Assembly: GCF_002813775.1 (NCBI RefSeq)
Contig: NZ_CP020370.1
Span: 682,001-746,000, forward strand
DNA: 64,000 nucleotides
Direction of reading: 5' to 3'
DNA from: Candidatus Thiodictyon syntrophicum
Lineage (GTDB): Bacteria; Pseudomonadota; Gammaproteobacteria; Chromatiales; Chromatiaceae
Every line of letters starts with the position of its first letter. The first letter of the stretch is position 1. Positions 1 to 8,281 of this stretch are shown here, one piece after another. Both the position numbers and the translations under genes were made by a program. The notes beneath the pieces were generated by a model. It did no database searches. It was not told where the DNA came from and worked only from the letters and a program-made list of their open reading frames with translations.

Positions 1-139
1 GATAGGGTTGGCGGGGCGCGATGTCAATACAGTCAACCAGGATTCCAGCCTGTCGCAGCGGCGCAACGATGCGCTCGGAGACGGCGCGCGTTTGACCTGT
101 TTGCGAATAGCGAAGGAGTAAGACGCGTTTTTGAACCAT
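1..139 (-). CDS. Flavodoxin-like protein, N-terminal 46 residues only (runs off the window)
   Basis: The reading frame starts at ATG 139 and stays open to the window edge. The N-terminus is a short hydrophobic strand followed by SQTGQTR, which fits the phosphate-binding loop of flavodoxin-like folds (family pattern [ST]-x-T-G-x-T). Short flavodoxin-like proteins, often annotated as dialkylresorcinol condensing enzymes, occur in aryl-polyene clusters, so the position next to the radical SAM gene fits that context. Only the first 46 residues are visible, so the role is inferred from one loop and the neighbourhood. It lies downstream of the radical SAM gene on the same strand, separated by a palindromic repeat. 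Confidence 0.45.
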   Translation of the reverse strand, partial: MVQKRVLLLRYSQTGQTRAVSERIVAPLRQAGILVDCIDIAPRQPY

Positions 140-175
140 GCCGATATCCGAATAGCGATAGTTGTCGCTGTTTAG

Positions 176-308
176 TTTCGTTGTCGTTGTCGTTGTCGTT
201 GTCGAAATCGAGGTTATCGTCGCGCCCGGAATTCCCTCGGACTCCAAAGCGCATCGCTTCTCCGATTACGATTACGACAACGACTACGACAACGACTACG
301 ACAACGAC
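176..308. repeat. Hexanucleotide-armed palindromic element, copy A
   Basis: The left arm is four TTGTCG units (181-204) and the right arm (263-308) alternates CGACAACGAC with TA, so the arms are largely complementary. The core of about 55 bases (205-262) is clearly related to the core of copy B (9681-9723), including the shared string CGATTACGATTACGAC. It lies between the radical SAM stop and the flavodoxin-like start. I see no U-tract, so it is not a classic terminator. Confidence 0.75.
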
Positions 309-313
309 TGTGT

Positions 314-1936
314 TCAACCTGTTCTTGACTCGTTACTTACCGTCCCCATGCCGGCCGCTGCATCGGGCTTCACCCGGCGTGATACCTTGCCGCTCGCAAG
401 CGCGGCGATTCCATCCACCGCGAGTTCCGGACTCAGGTTGGGCGTCAGCCCGCGCGGCTGTCGCGGATGGGGTGCAAAGGCCTGCCCGCCCCGTTCCAGG
501 TCGGCCTGACTGCTGCTGAAATAGCGTGCCGCCTGAACTGTCTTAGACAGATTCTTCAGCACATGCCACAGGCTCCAGCGATGTTGCCAAAGACGTCGCG
601 CGAAGCGTCGGCGGTAGCCCTTGCTGTCGTAAAATCGCCGGACTTGCGCGTTATACAGTGCATCCATTTCCGCGCGTGATTCAAAGCCTTTCGGCAGGTA
701 GACGAAGTTGAGACAGTTCATCAGCCGCCAGTCCTCGTTGAACTCGCCCGACTCGTTGGCGACACACTCGTCCCAGATCGGCGCACCGTACATGGGACTG
801 AACTTGCTCATATTCATTTCGTCGAGCTCGAGCGAGTGAATGAAATCGCCGGTGGCGGCGATCGTGTCCGGGGTCTCGCCGGGCAGCCCGAAGATGAAGA
901 GCCCCTTCGCCCGCAGCCCGGCGGCATGAATCTGCGCGACCGTCTTACGCACGCCGTCCAGGCTGACGCCGGCCTTGTGCCGCTGCATCATGCCCGGATC
1001 GGCCGACTCGATACCCATGGACACCATCAGCGCGCCGGCGCGCTTGAGCAGGCGCAACAGTTCATCGGAGGTGTGGCCGGTGCGCACGGCACAGTTGAAA
1101 TCCATGCCCAACGGATGCGCGATCAGCATTTCACACAACTGCGTGACACGCTGCCGCTGGGCGGTGAAAAGATCATCGTAGAAATTGATGTGGCGCACGC
1201 CGAAACGGTCGCGCAGGTACTTCATGTGCTCATAGACGTAAGCGGCGGAGTTCGTCTTGTACAGTCGCTCGAACACCGTGCGATCACAGAACGAACAGGT
1301 GTAAGGGCAGCCGCGGGAAGTGACCATGGTCGCGCCATAGCGTTTGACATAGGAAAACAGCGGCAGGTGGTAGCCGCGGGGGAAACCGGCGAGCTTTTCG
1401 TAGGCGGGGAAAGGCAGGTCGTCGAGGTCGAGGATGCGTTGGCGGCGTGGGTTGGAAACGATGTCCTCGCCCCGGCGCCAGCAGAGATTGGCGATTTCCC
1501 GGGGGTCCCGATTCTCGGCCAGGTCTAGCATCTTACCCTCGCCTTCACCGAGGCACAGGTAGTCGATTTCCGGGAAGTGTCGCAGCAGCGCCGCGCCAAT
1601 CGCGGAAACGTGCACATTGCCGAATACGACCCGGACTGCAGGCCGGCGCGCCTTGATCCGTGCGGCGATCTCGATGGCATCCATAAAACCGGAGGTCGTG
1701 ACCGAAAAGCCCACCAGGTCCGGATTCGTCGCCAATATCACCGCGGCGGTGGCGGCGAGCGATACGGGCGCGCCGGGGCCGAGACAATCGTGCACCGCGC
1801 ATGGATGTCCATGCTGTTCCAGCCACGCCGCCAATTGCAGGATGCCCAGCGGCGCCATGCGATTGGCCAGCAGCGAGAAGTCCGGCTGCCCGGGGACGAA
1901 ATTGAATCCGGCCGGGTGAACGAGCGTGATTCTCAT
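314..1936 (-). CDS. B12-binding-type radical SAM protein
   Basis: This 540-residue protein has an N-terminal Rossmann-like region (residues about 1-140) of the kind that binds cobalamin, then a radical SAM core. The [4Fe-4S] ligands are C210, C214 and C217 in CPYTCSFC. The later stretch with MGIESADPGMM and GLFIFGLPGET is typical of the family's SAM-binding and barrel strands. I chose ATG 1936 (MRITLVHP) because family members start just before such a hydrophobic strand; the open frame continues upstream to 2053 without family-like sequence. It is encoded divergently from the lipoprotein at 2404 and upstream of the flavodoxin-like gene. The substrate cannot be read from sequence; methylation or another radical modification of the pigment is an inference from location. 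Confidence 0.8.
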   Translation of the reverse strand: MRITLVHPAGFNFVPGQPDFSLLANRMAPLGILQLAAWLEQHGHPCAVHDCLGPGAPVSLAATAAVILATNPDLVGFSVTTSGFMDAIEIAARIKARRPAVRVVFGNVHVSAIGAALLRHFPEIDYLCLGEGEGKMLDLAENRDPREIANLCWRRGEDIVSNPRRQRILDLDDLPFPAYEKLAGFPRGYHLPLFSYVKRYGATMVTSRGCPYTCSFCDRTVFERLYKTNSAAYVYEHMKYLRDRFGVRHINFYDDLFTAQRQRVTQLCEMLIAHPLGMDFNCAVRTGHTSDELLRLLKRAGALMVSMGIESADPGMMQRHKAGVSLDGVRKTVAQIHAAGLRAKGLFIFGLPGETPDTIAATGDFIHSLELDEMNMSKFSPMYGAPIWDECVANESGEFNEDWRLMNCLNFVYLPKGFESRAEMDALYNAQVRRFYDSKGYRRRFARRLWQHRWSLWHVLKNLSKTVQAARYFSSSQADLERGGQAFAPHPRQPRGLTPNLSPELAVDGIAALASGKVSRRVKPDAAAGMGTVSNESRTG

Positions 1937-2403
1937 GTCAGCACCAGAGGGAAAGTGGCCTGCCGCGAATGCTGCCGCAGTCCGTCGTGGTCTTGCGTGG
2001 GCGGACACCCCGCCGGGCGCGGGCCATGCGGCGACGATCGCTGCACGCCGCATTCAACGCGGCCTGCCGTCCTGCGGTCACGGGCTCAGGAGCGAACGAA
2101 ACGCTCATCATGGGGCGGTGGCCGCGGCTGGTTCGACACTTTAACAGGCGGGCGGCAAAATGAAAACCGTCGTGGCGCGGTTGGACCAAGGCCGCTGTTG
2201 TAAGACCGGGCGGGCCGCAACTCCAGCCCCGAGTTGCGCAAACAGTGATTACTGGCTGCACGGGGCGAACGCGACGGCGCCGGGCGTCCTCGCGGGAGTT
2301 TAGGCTGCGAAGATTATCGAGTACACTACGTAATGACAGTCTTGGTACGGAACTCCCGGCCCCGCGCGCGCCGGGTCTTAGCCAGTCATCAATCGAGGAA
2401 AAA
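1937..2403. other. Intergenic region between divergent genes
   Basis: These 467 bases separate the radical SAM start (minus) from the lipoprotein start (plus) and must hold both promoters. Frames are open on both strands but none has domain-like sequence. The lipoprotein ribosome site GAGGAAAA is at about 2394-2402. I could not identify a convincing -35/-10 pair. Confidence 0.4.
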
Positions 2404-2886
2404 GTGGCCAATAAAATCAACGTTTTCGCAATCTCTTCCGCCGTACTACTCGCCGCTGCCCTAACCGGGTGCGCATCCAATTCCGCCAGGCAGGACGCAG
2501 CAACACCGGCGGCGGGAACGACCAGCAGCGGCGAGGTGGTCGATTCCAGCAAGGTCGAGGCCGGGACCGGCCGGGCGGTCAAGGGTATCGACGGCTGGGA
2601 AGGCGAGATCTCAGGCAAACCCGCGGCGAACAGCAAGTTCACCAAGTTGCAGATCGGCATGCCGATGAAGCAGGTAACCGACCTGATCGGACAGCCGACG
2701 GACCAGGGGGCCTACATCACGGGCAAGGCCTTCATCCCCTTCTATTTCGGCGCGGACCAACATCGCTATGAATCGGTCTACAAAGGCCAGGGGCGACTGA
2801 TCTTTGCCGGCGGTTCGATCGGCGATTTCTCCTCCGGGCATCTGATCTGGATCATCCACAATGCGAACGAATCGGGCTACCGCTAA
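2404..2886 (+). CDS. Small lipoprotein with BamE/SmpA-like C-terminal repeat
   Basis: The GTG start at 2404 is chosen because it follows a strong ribosome site (GAGGAAAA) and begins a lipoprotein signal ending in the lipobox LTGC. The mature protein of about 138 residues has a low-complexity spacer, then the motif LQIGMPMKQVTDLIGQPTD, which resembles the first strand-helix unit of BamE/SmpA-type folds. The C-terminus is rich in aromatic and beta-strand-like sequence. It is expected to be an outer or inner membrane lipoprotein facing the periplasm. It is 41 bases upstream of the pigment-export operon, but co-transcription is only inferred. No catalytic motif is visible. Confidence 0.65.
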   Translation: MANKINVFAISSAVLLAAALTGCASNSARQDAATPAAGTTSSGEVVDSSKVEAGTGRAVKGIDGWEGEISGKPAANSKFTKLQIGMPMKQVTDLIGQPTDQGAYITGKAFIPFYFGADQHRYESVYKGQGRLIFAGGSIGDFSSGHLIWIIHNANESGYR

Positions 2887-2927
2887 CCCGCGGCAGTGCG
2901 CGGGCTGACGCTGTTGGCCCGGACTCA

Positions 2928-3668
2928 ATGAGCCTTACCCCGGTCGGTGTGGTCCGCCGCGGCGCCATCGCTATCGGCGTATTCGCTTATCCGGTACTGG
3001 CGCATTACAGCACGGCGACGTCGGCGGCCAACAGCTTTCCGGCCTTAGGCCTTACCGTCGCGCTGGCACCCGTTCTGGTCATCGCCGTGTGGCTGGCGTG
3101 GCGGTCGCCGCGGCGGTTCGCAATGCTGGTGCTATGCGCCACGGCCGGCTGTCTGCTATGGTTTTACCGGGATACGCTGGAGCAACATTTCGGCTGGGTC
3201 TATTTCAGCCAGCACGCCGGCATCTATGTCCTGCTCGGCGCGGCCTTTGGCCTCTCCCTTGGGCGCGGGCAGGCCCCCCTGTGCACCCGTTTCGCGCAAG
3301 CGCTACGCGGCAGTCTGAGCCCGGAGGTGGCCCGCTACACGCGCCAGGTGACGCTGGCCTGGACGCTGTTGTTTCTGGGTATCAGCCTGGTGTCCACGCT
3401 GCTGTTTCTATTTTCCGGCATCGCCGTCTGGTCGGTCTTCGCCAATTTTCTGTCACCGCTCCTGATCGCACTCATGTTCGTCGTGGAGCACCTCGTGCGG
3501 CGGCGCCGGCTGCCCGATCTTGAGCAGCACGGCATCATGGACAGCATCCTCGCCTTCCGCAGCACCCCCACGGTTTGCCCCGGCGCGTCCGTTCATTCCC
3601 CGATCGCGCGCGCCAGGCGCAAAGGAAGCGATGGCCCGAACGCGCCAACCTGGCCGTGGCGGGCATGA
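2928..3668 (+). CDS. Polytopic membrane protein of the aryl-polyene cluster type (COG4648-like)
   Basis: A 246-residue protein with about six hydrophobic segments (near residues 12-30, 40-58, 64-82, 92-110, 143-165 and 168-188) followed by a basic, proline-rich tail. Small membrane proteins of this type accompany ketosynthases and ACPs in aryl-polyene clusters. It opens an operon: its stop overlaps the LolA-like start by ATGA at 3665-3668. No enzymatic motif is visible; a role at the membrane-associated synthase or exporter is inferred from context. Confidence 0.6.
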   Translation: MSLTPVGVVRRGAIAIGVFAYPVLAHYSTATSAANSFPALGLTVALAPVLVIAVWLAWRSPRRFAMLVLCATAGCLLWFYRDTLEQHFGWVYFSQHAGIYVLLGAAFGLSLGRGQAPLCTRFAQALRGSLSPEVARYTRQVTLAWTLLFLGISLVSTLLFLFSGIAVWSVFANFLSPLLIALMFVVEHLVRRRRLPDLEQHGIMDSILAFRSTPTVCPGASVHSPIARARRKGSDGPNAPTWPWRA

Positions 3669-4267
3669 TGACCCGGCCCTCGCCGCGCCGCGCGCGCGGC
3701 CTGCTGTGCGGCATCGGTCTCTTGCTGCTCGGGCTCAATCCAGCGGCGCGGGCTGCCCAGTTCACGGTTGGCGAACTCATGGCCGCATTGGCTGACACCA
3801 CGCATGGGACGGCCTCCTTCACTGAGCACAAGTACATCTCCATGCTGGACCTTCCGGTGGAGTCGTCCGGCGAACTGCTGTTCGTCCCCCCGGCCCGCCT
3901 GGAGAAGCGTACGCTCACCCCCAAGGTCGAGACCATGGTGCTGGATGGCGATACCCTGACCATCGAGCGACGGGCCCAGAAGACTGTGTTTCAACTCAGG
4001 GATTACCCCGAGGTGGCAGGCATGATCCTGGGCATTCGCGCCACGCTGGCCGGTGACCGCAAGGAACTGGAGCGGGTCTATCAGCTCGACCTTGAAGGCA
4101 GCCGTGAGCGCTGGACGCTGGTGCTGACGCCGCTGGATGGCCGCATGACGCGCGTGGTCGCCCGCATCCGCATGGAAGGGACGCGGGAGGAGGTACGCAC
4201 GGTCGAGATTCAACTGACGGACGGCGATCGTTCGGTAATGAGCATCCGTAAGAAGGGTTCGCCATGA
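3665..4267 (+). CDS. LolA-like periplasmic outer-membrane carrier protein
   Basis: This 200-residue protein has a twin-arginine-like basic N-terminus (RPSPRRAR) followed by a hydrophobic signal ending near ARA. The mature region has the beta-rich pattern of LolA-like carriers (FTEHKYISML, FVPPARLEKR, VVARIRMEG). In aryl-polyene clusters a LolA-like protein is found beside an MMPL transporter and is thought to carry the lipid-linked pigment across the periplasm. The start is fixed by the ATGA overlap with the upstream gene, and its own stop overlaps the MMPL start by ATGA (4264-4267), so translation is probably coupled. Confidence 0.8.
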   Translation: MMTRPSPRRARGLLCGIGLLLLGLNPAARAAQFTVGELMAALADTTHGTASFTEHKYISMLDLPVESSGELLFVPPARLEKRTLTPKVETMVLDGDTLTIERRAQKTVFQLRDYPEVAGMILGIRATLAGDRKELERVYQLDLEGSRERWTLVLTPLDGRMTRVVARIRMEGTREEVRTVEIQLTDGDRSVMSIRKKGSP

Positions 4268-6600
4268 GTCGACGCGGCGGCGTCGCGATCGGCCTCTGGC
4301 TGGTCGTGCTGTTGGCGTGTCTCTGGGTGGTGCTGCGCACGCACTTTACGGCCGACCTGTCCGCCTTTTTGCCGCGCAGCCCGACCCAGGAACAGCAACT
4401 CCTCATCGACCAGATTCGCTCGGGCATCGCCTCGCGCCTGATCCTGATCGGCATCGAGGGGGGCGAGCAGGCCGCGCGGGCGCGCGTCTCGCGCGAACTG
4501 GCCGCACGCCTGCGCGCCGATGCGCAGTTTCTGCACATCGCCAACGGTGAGCCCCTGGGCCTTGAGCGGGACGCCCAGGTCCTGCTGGAGAACCGCTATC
4601 TGTTGAGCCCGGCAATGGATGCCGATCGATTCACCGTGGCAGGCCTGCGCCAAGGCATCGCGGAGAACATCGAGTCACTGGCCGCGGCGGACGGACTCTT
4701 CAGCAAGACCTTGCTGCCGCGCGACCCCACCGGAGAATTCGCCCGGTTGCTGGCTGCCATGGGCAGCGGCCAGCGGCCGCAAACACTTGCTGGCGCCTGG
4801 TCTTCCCGCGACGGCCGGCGCGCCCTGCTGCTGGCCCGCACCCGTGCCGACGGGGCGGACACGGACGGACAGTCCAAGGCGGTCACGGCCATCCGGGCCG
4901 CCTTTGCGGCGGTGTCCGAGCCGGGGATGACGTCGGCACTCACCGGTCCCGGCCCCTTCTCCGTGACGGCTCGCGCCACCATCAGACGCGACGTCTTAAC
5001 CCTCTCCGGGGTCGGCAGTCTGATCATCGTCGGCCTGCTGCTCCTGGTCTACCGTTCGCCGATGGCATTGCTGCTCGGATTGTTGCCGGTGCTGTCGGGC
5101 GCCTTGGCCGCCGTCGCGGTGGTCAGCCTCGGCTTCGGCATGGTGCATGGCCTCACCCTCGGCTTCGGTACCGCCCTCATCGGCGAGGCGGTGGACTACT
5201 CCACCTACCTCCTCATTCAATCCGAACGCACGCACGGCACCACCAGCAACACCCAAAGCGACTGGAACGCGGCCTTCTGGCCGACCATCCGGATCGGCGT
5301 GTTGACCTCCATCATCGGTTTCGCCTCGCTGCTCTTTTCCAGCTTCCCCGGGCTCTCCCAACTGGGCCTGTTTGCGATCACCGGCCTCACCACCGCCGCC
5401 CTGGTGACCCGTTTCGTCCTGCCGACCCTCCTGCCGCGCGGCCTGCGCGTGCGCGATGTCAGCGCCTCCGGTCGTCGGCTGCAGGTCTGGGTTGCCTGGG
5501 CCGGCCGCTTGCGGGGACCCGTCCTGGTCCTCTTCGCGGCCGCCTGCGTCGTGCTGCTGATGAGGCATGACGACCTGTGGAACCGGGAACTGGCGGCCTT
5601 GAACCCGGTGTCCGGCGCTGACCAGGCCCTCGACCTCGCCATGCGCTCCGACCTGGGCGCCCCCGACGTGCGCTATCTGGTGGTCGTGACCGCGGCCGAT
5701 CGCGAGGCGGCGCTCGCCACCAGTGAAGCAGTGGCGAGCGTCCTGCACCGGCTGCAAGCCGCGGACCTGATCGCCGGTTTCGAGAGCCCCGCCACCTATC
5801 TACCCAGTCAGGCGGTCCAGCGTCGGCGCCAGGCCAGCCTGCCGCCCGATGCCGAACTGCGCCAACGCTTCAGCGCCGCCACTGCCGAACTGCCGCTGCG
5901 CCCGGAGCGCTTCGAGCCGTTCTTCGCGGACGTGGCGAAGGCCCGCGTCCAGGCGAGCCTGCGCCCGGAAGACCTTCAGGGGACCTCCCTGGCAGAGGGG
6001 GTGGATGCCTTGCTGATGCAGTCGGAGGGGCGCTGGAGCGCCTTGCTGCCGCTGCGCGTGGCGGCCGGGCAGCGCCTGGACGCGCGGGACCTGCGCCCGG
6101 CCCTGGCGCAGCCGGGACTGGAAGGGGTCTATTTCATTGATCTGAAGGGGGCGGGCGACGACCTCTACGAGGGCTATCTGCGCGAGGCCATCGCGCTGTC
6201 GCTGGCGGGTCTGGCCGCGATCTTCGGCCTGCTGTTGGTTGCCACCCGCTCGCCGGTGCGCGTGTTGCGCATCGCCGCCCCGCTGGTTGCCGCCGTGGCC
6301 GTGACCATCGCCGGGCTGGTCCTGGCCGGTCAGCAACTCACTATCCTGCACCTGGTGGGCATGCTGCTGGTGGTGGCCGTCGGTTCCAACTACGCCCTGT
6401 TTTTTGACCAGGGGGCGGTCGCGGGGGGCATGGCACCGCGGGTCCTGGCCTCACTCGTACTCGCGGTCGGCACGACCGTAGCGGGTTTCGGCATTCTGGC
6501 CTTCTCCAGCGTGCCGGTGCTCAACGCGGTCGGCTGCACCGTCGGTCCGGGGGCGGTGCTGGCCCTGGTCTTCTCCGCCATCCTGACGCGACGCCCATGA
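4264..6600 (+). CDS. MMPL/RND-family exporter
   Basis: At 778 residues this is a full-length MMPL/HAE3-type RND protein. It has an N-terminal membrane helix (residues about 7-25), a first periplasmic domain, a block of five to six helices around residues 240-380, a second periplasmic domain (about 430-640) and a C-terminal helix block from about 640 to 775. It is predicted to use the proton gradient to move hydrophobic or lipid-linked cargo out of the inner membrane. Coupling by ATGA overlaps to the LolA-like gene upstream and the deacetylase downstream supports a joint role in pigment export. Substrate identity is inferred. Confidence 0.85.
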   Translation: MSRRGGVAIGLWLVVLLACLWVVLRTHFTADLSAFLPRSPTQEQQLLIDQIRSGIASRLILIGIEGGEQAARARVSRELAARLRADAQFLHIANGEPLGLERDAQVLLENRYLLSPAMDADRFTVAGLRQGIAENIESLAAADGLFSKTLLPRDPTGEFARLLAAMGSGQRPQTLAGAWSSRDGRRALLLARTRADGADTDGQSKAVTAIRAAFAAVSEPGMTSALTGPGPFSVTARATIRRDVLTLSGVGSLIIVGLLLLVYRSPMALLLGLLPVLSGALAAVAVVSLGFGMVHGLTLGFGTALIGEAVDYSTYLLIQSERTHGTTSNTQSDWNAAFWPTIRIGVLTSIIGFASLLFSSFPGLSQLGLFAITGLTTAALVTRFVLPTLLPRGLRVRDVSASGRRLQVWVAWAGRLRGPVLVLFAAACVVLLMRHDDLWNRELAALNPVSGADQALDLAMRSDLGAPDVRYLVVVTAADREAALATSEAVASVLHRLQAADLIAGFESPATYLPSQAVQRRRQASLPPDAELRQRFSAATAELPLRPERFEPFFADVAKARVQASLRPEDLQGTSLAEGVDALLMQSEGRWSALLPLRVAAGQRLDARDLRPALAQPGLEGVYFIDLKGAGDDLYEGYLREAIALSLAGLAAIFGLLLVATRSPVRVLRIAAPLVAAVAVTIAGLVLAGQQLTILHLVGMLLVVAVGSNYALFFDQGAVAGGMAPRVLASLVLAVGTTVAGFGILAFSSVPVLNAVGCTVGPGAVLALVFSAILTRRP

Positions 6601-7424
6601 GGGTCCCGCCGCCGCCCCACGCGCGCCGCCGATGGCGCCCCACGCCGCTCTTGCAGGCGAGCGTCGCGCTGCACCTCGGGGCCTTGGGGTTGCTTGCGAT
6701 CCAGCCGGGCTGGTGGCCCTGGGCGGTGGGTGGGGTGGCCGCCAACCACCTGGCCCTGACCGCGGTCGGTCTCTGGCCGCGCAGTCGCGCCCTCGGCCCC
6801 AACTGGGTGCGACTGCCGACGGCGGCGGGGCAGATCGCGCTCACCATCGATGACGGCCCCGACCCGGAGGTGACGCCGGCGGTGCTCGAACTGCTCGAGC
6901 GGTTCGACGCCCGCGCCAGCTTTTTTTGCATCGGCGCCAAGGCTGCGCGCTATCCCGAACTGTGCCGGGAGATCGTGCGGCGGGGCCATGCCGTCGAAAA
7001 CCACGGCCAGCATCATTATCATCAGTTCGCCCTCCTCGGGCCGCGCCGTATGGCCCGCGAGATCGCGGCCGGTCAGGACAGCCTGGCCGCCATAACCGGC
7101 CAGCGGCCGTCTTTTTTTCGGCCCACGGCCGGCCTGCGCAGCCCCTTCCTGGAACCTATCCTGGCCCGCCACGGCCTCTATCTGGCCAGTTGGACCCGCC
7201 GCGGCTATGACACCCGCAACCGGGACGGTGACGACGTGGTCCGTCGCTTGACCACTGGTCTGGCCGCCGGCGACATCCTGCTGCTGCATGACGGCAACGC
7301 GGCCCGTACCGCGGGGGGCGCGCCGGTGATCCTGGTCGCACTGCCCCGTGTTCTGGAACGAGCGGCCGCCGCCGGCCTCACCCCCATCACTCTGCGTTCC
7401 GCCCTGGAGCGGCCCCCGCTATGA
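6597..7424 (+). CDS. Polysaccharide deacetylase family (NodB-domain) protein
   Basis: The 275-residue protein has a hydrophobic N-terminal segment (residues about 20-60) and a NodB fold. The metal-site motif TIDDGPD (D85, D86) and the histidine pair H136/H140 in ENHGQHH match motifs 1 and 2; FFRPTAGLRSP and LLLHDGN correspond to later family motifs. Such enzymes hydrolyse N- or O-acetyl groups with a divalent metal. A deacetylase inside an aryl-polyene export operon suggests tailoring of a sugar or acyl head group, which is an inference. ATGA overlaps on both sides bind it tightly to the operon. Confidence 0.8.
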   Translation: MRVPPPPHARRRWRPTPLLQASVALHLGALGLLAIQPGWWPWAVGGVAANHLALTAVGLWPRSRALGPNWVRLPTAAGQIALTIDDGPDPEVTPAVLELLERFDARASFFCIGAKAARYPELCREIVRRGHAVENHGQHHYHQFALLGPRRMAREIAAGQDSLAAITGQRPSFFRPTAGLRSPFLEPILARHGLYLASWTRRGYDTRNRDGDDVVRRLTTGLAAGDILLLHDGNAARTAGGAPVILVALPRVLERAAAAGLTPITLRSALERPPL

Positions 7425-8161
7425 TCGTCAGCCCCGCGGCCCTACGCAGACGCCTCATCGACCAGGCCAGCGAGCCTTACCGGGCACTAGGCAGGTTTGC
7501 CTACCATTTCGCCCGCGGCAAACTCGGTCGCGATCCGGTGTTCGTTGGTATGCTGGAACGCGGGCTCTTCCCGGACGCGGCCCGCATCCTCGATTTGGGT
7601 TGCGGTCAGGGCCTGCTGGCGGCCTGGCTGCTGGCCGCCCGGCAACTCTATGATGCCGGCGATTGGTCGGCGCAGTGGCCGGCCCCCCCGCGGGTCGCCG
7701 AGCTGCGCGGCATCGATCTCCTGACGATCGATGTGCAGCGCGCGCAGCGTGCCTGCGGCAGCTGGGCCCGCTTCGAAGCGGGTGATATGCGGCAGATGGA
7801 TTTCGGCCAGGCGGATGTCGTGGTCATCATGGACGCTGCGCATTACGTCGATGGGCCGTCGCAGGACGACCTCCTGCGCCGGGTAAGGGCCGCCCTGCCG
7901 CCCAATGGCCTCTTCCTGACGCGCGTGGGAGACGCCGGCGGCGGTCTGCGGTTCCAGTTGAGCAACTGGATCGATCGCGCGGTCGCCCTGTTCCGCGGGC
8001 TGGGCTGGCGGCGCTTGTATCCCCGCCGCCTGCCGGATTGGATCCAGGCGCTGGAGGCCTTGGGCTTCCGGGTCGAGACCGCCCCCATGAACGGTCTGCT
8101 GCCGTTCGCCAACGTCATGCTGATCGCCCGGCTGGGCGAAAGCGCCGCGGTCGGCAACTAG
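7421..8161 (+). CDS. Class I SAM-dependent methyltransferase
   Basis: A 246-residue protein with the class I methyltransferase glycine-rich motif ILDLGCGQG (residues 56-64), a plausible acidic ribose ligand in GIDLL, and a motif resembling IV at VVVIMDAAHYV. It is the last gene of the operon and its start overlaps the deacetylase stop. In xanthomonadin/aryl-polyene pathways O- or C-methylation of the aryl head is common, so head-group methylation is the likely role by inference. Confidence 0.8.
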   Translation: MIVSPAALRRRLIDQASEPYRALGRFAYHFARGKLGRDPVFVGMLERGLFPDAARILDLGCGQGLLAAWLLAARQLYDAGDWSAQWPAPPRVAELRGIDLLTIDVQRAQRACGSWARFEAGDMRQMDFGQADVVVIMDAAHYVDGPSQDDLLRRVRAALPPNGLFLTRVGDAGGGLRFQLSNWIDRAVALFRGLGWRRLYPRRLPDWIQALEALGFRVETAPMNGLLPFANVMLIARLGESAAVGN

Positions 8162-8210
8162 GTCAGTGTCATGACAATAGCGATAAGCGCATGACAATTC
8201 GGAAAAAATC

Positions 8211-8235
8211 TGTGTTCATCTGTGTTCATCTGTGG
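8211..8235. repeat. Short tandem repeat of TGTGTTCATC
   Basis: Two exact TGTGTTCATC units (8211-8230) are followed by a partial TGTGG. A related ten-base rhythm (TTGCGTTCAT) recurs in the arms at 62521-62552 and 62779-62810. A second short direct repeat, CATGACAAT, lies just upstream (8170 and 8190). It sits between the methyltransferase stop and the antiporter start. Function unknown. Confidence 0.6.
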
Positions 8236-8281
8236 ATCTTAGGATCACCGGTCCGGTCATCTCGGTAAATGGAGGCATGAT

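Noticed and set aside
176-308. CRISPR-like array of short repeats
   Set aside because: The units are contiguous hexanucleotides without unique spacers, arranged as a palindrome, and no cas genes are present.
33-317. Minus-strand frame encoding a poly-valine protein
   Set aside because: It is a translation of the hexanucleotide palindrome (copy A) and has no sensible signals.
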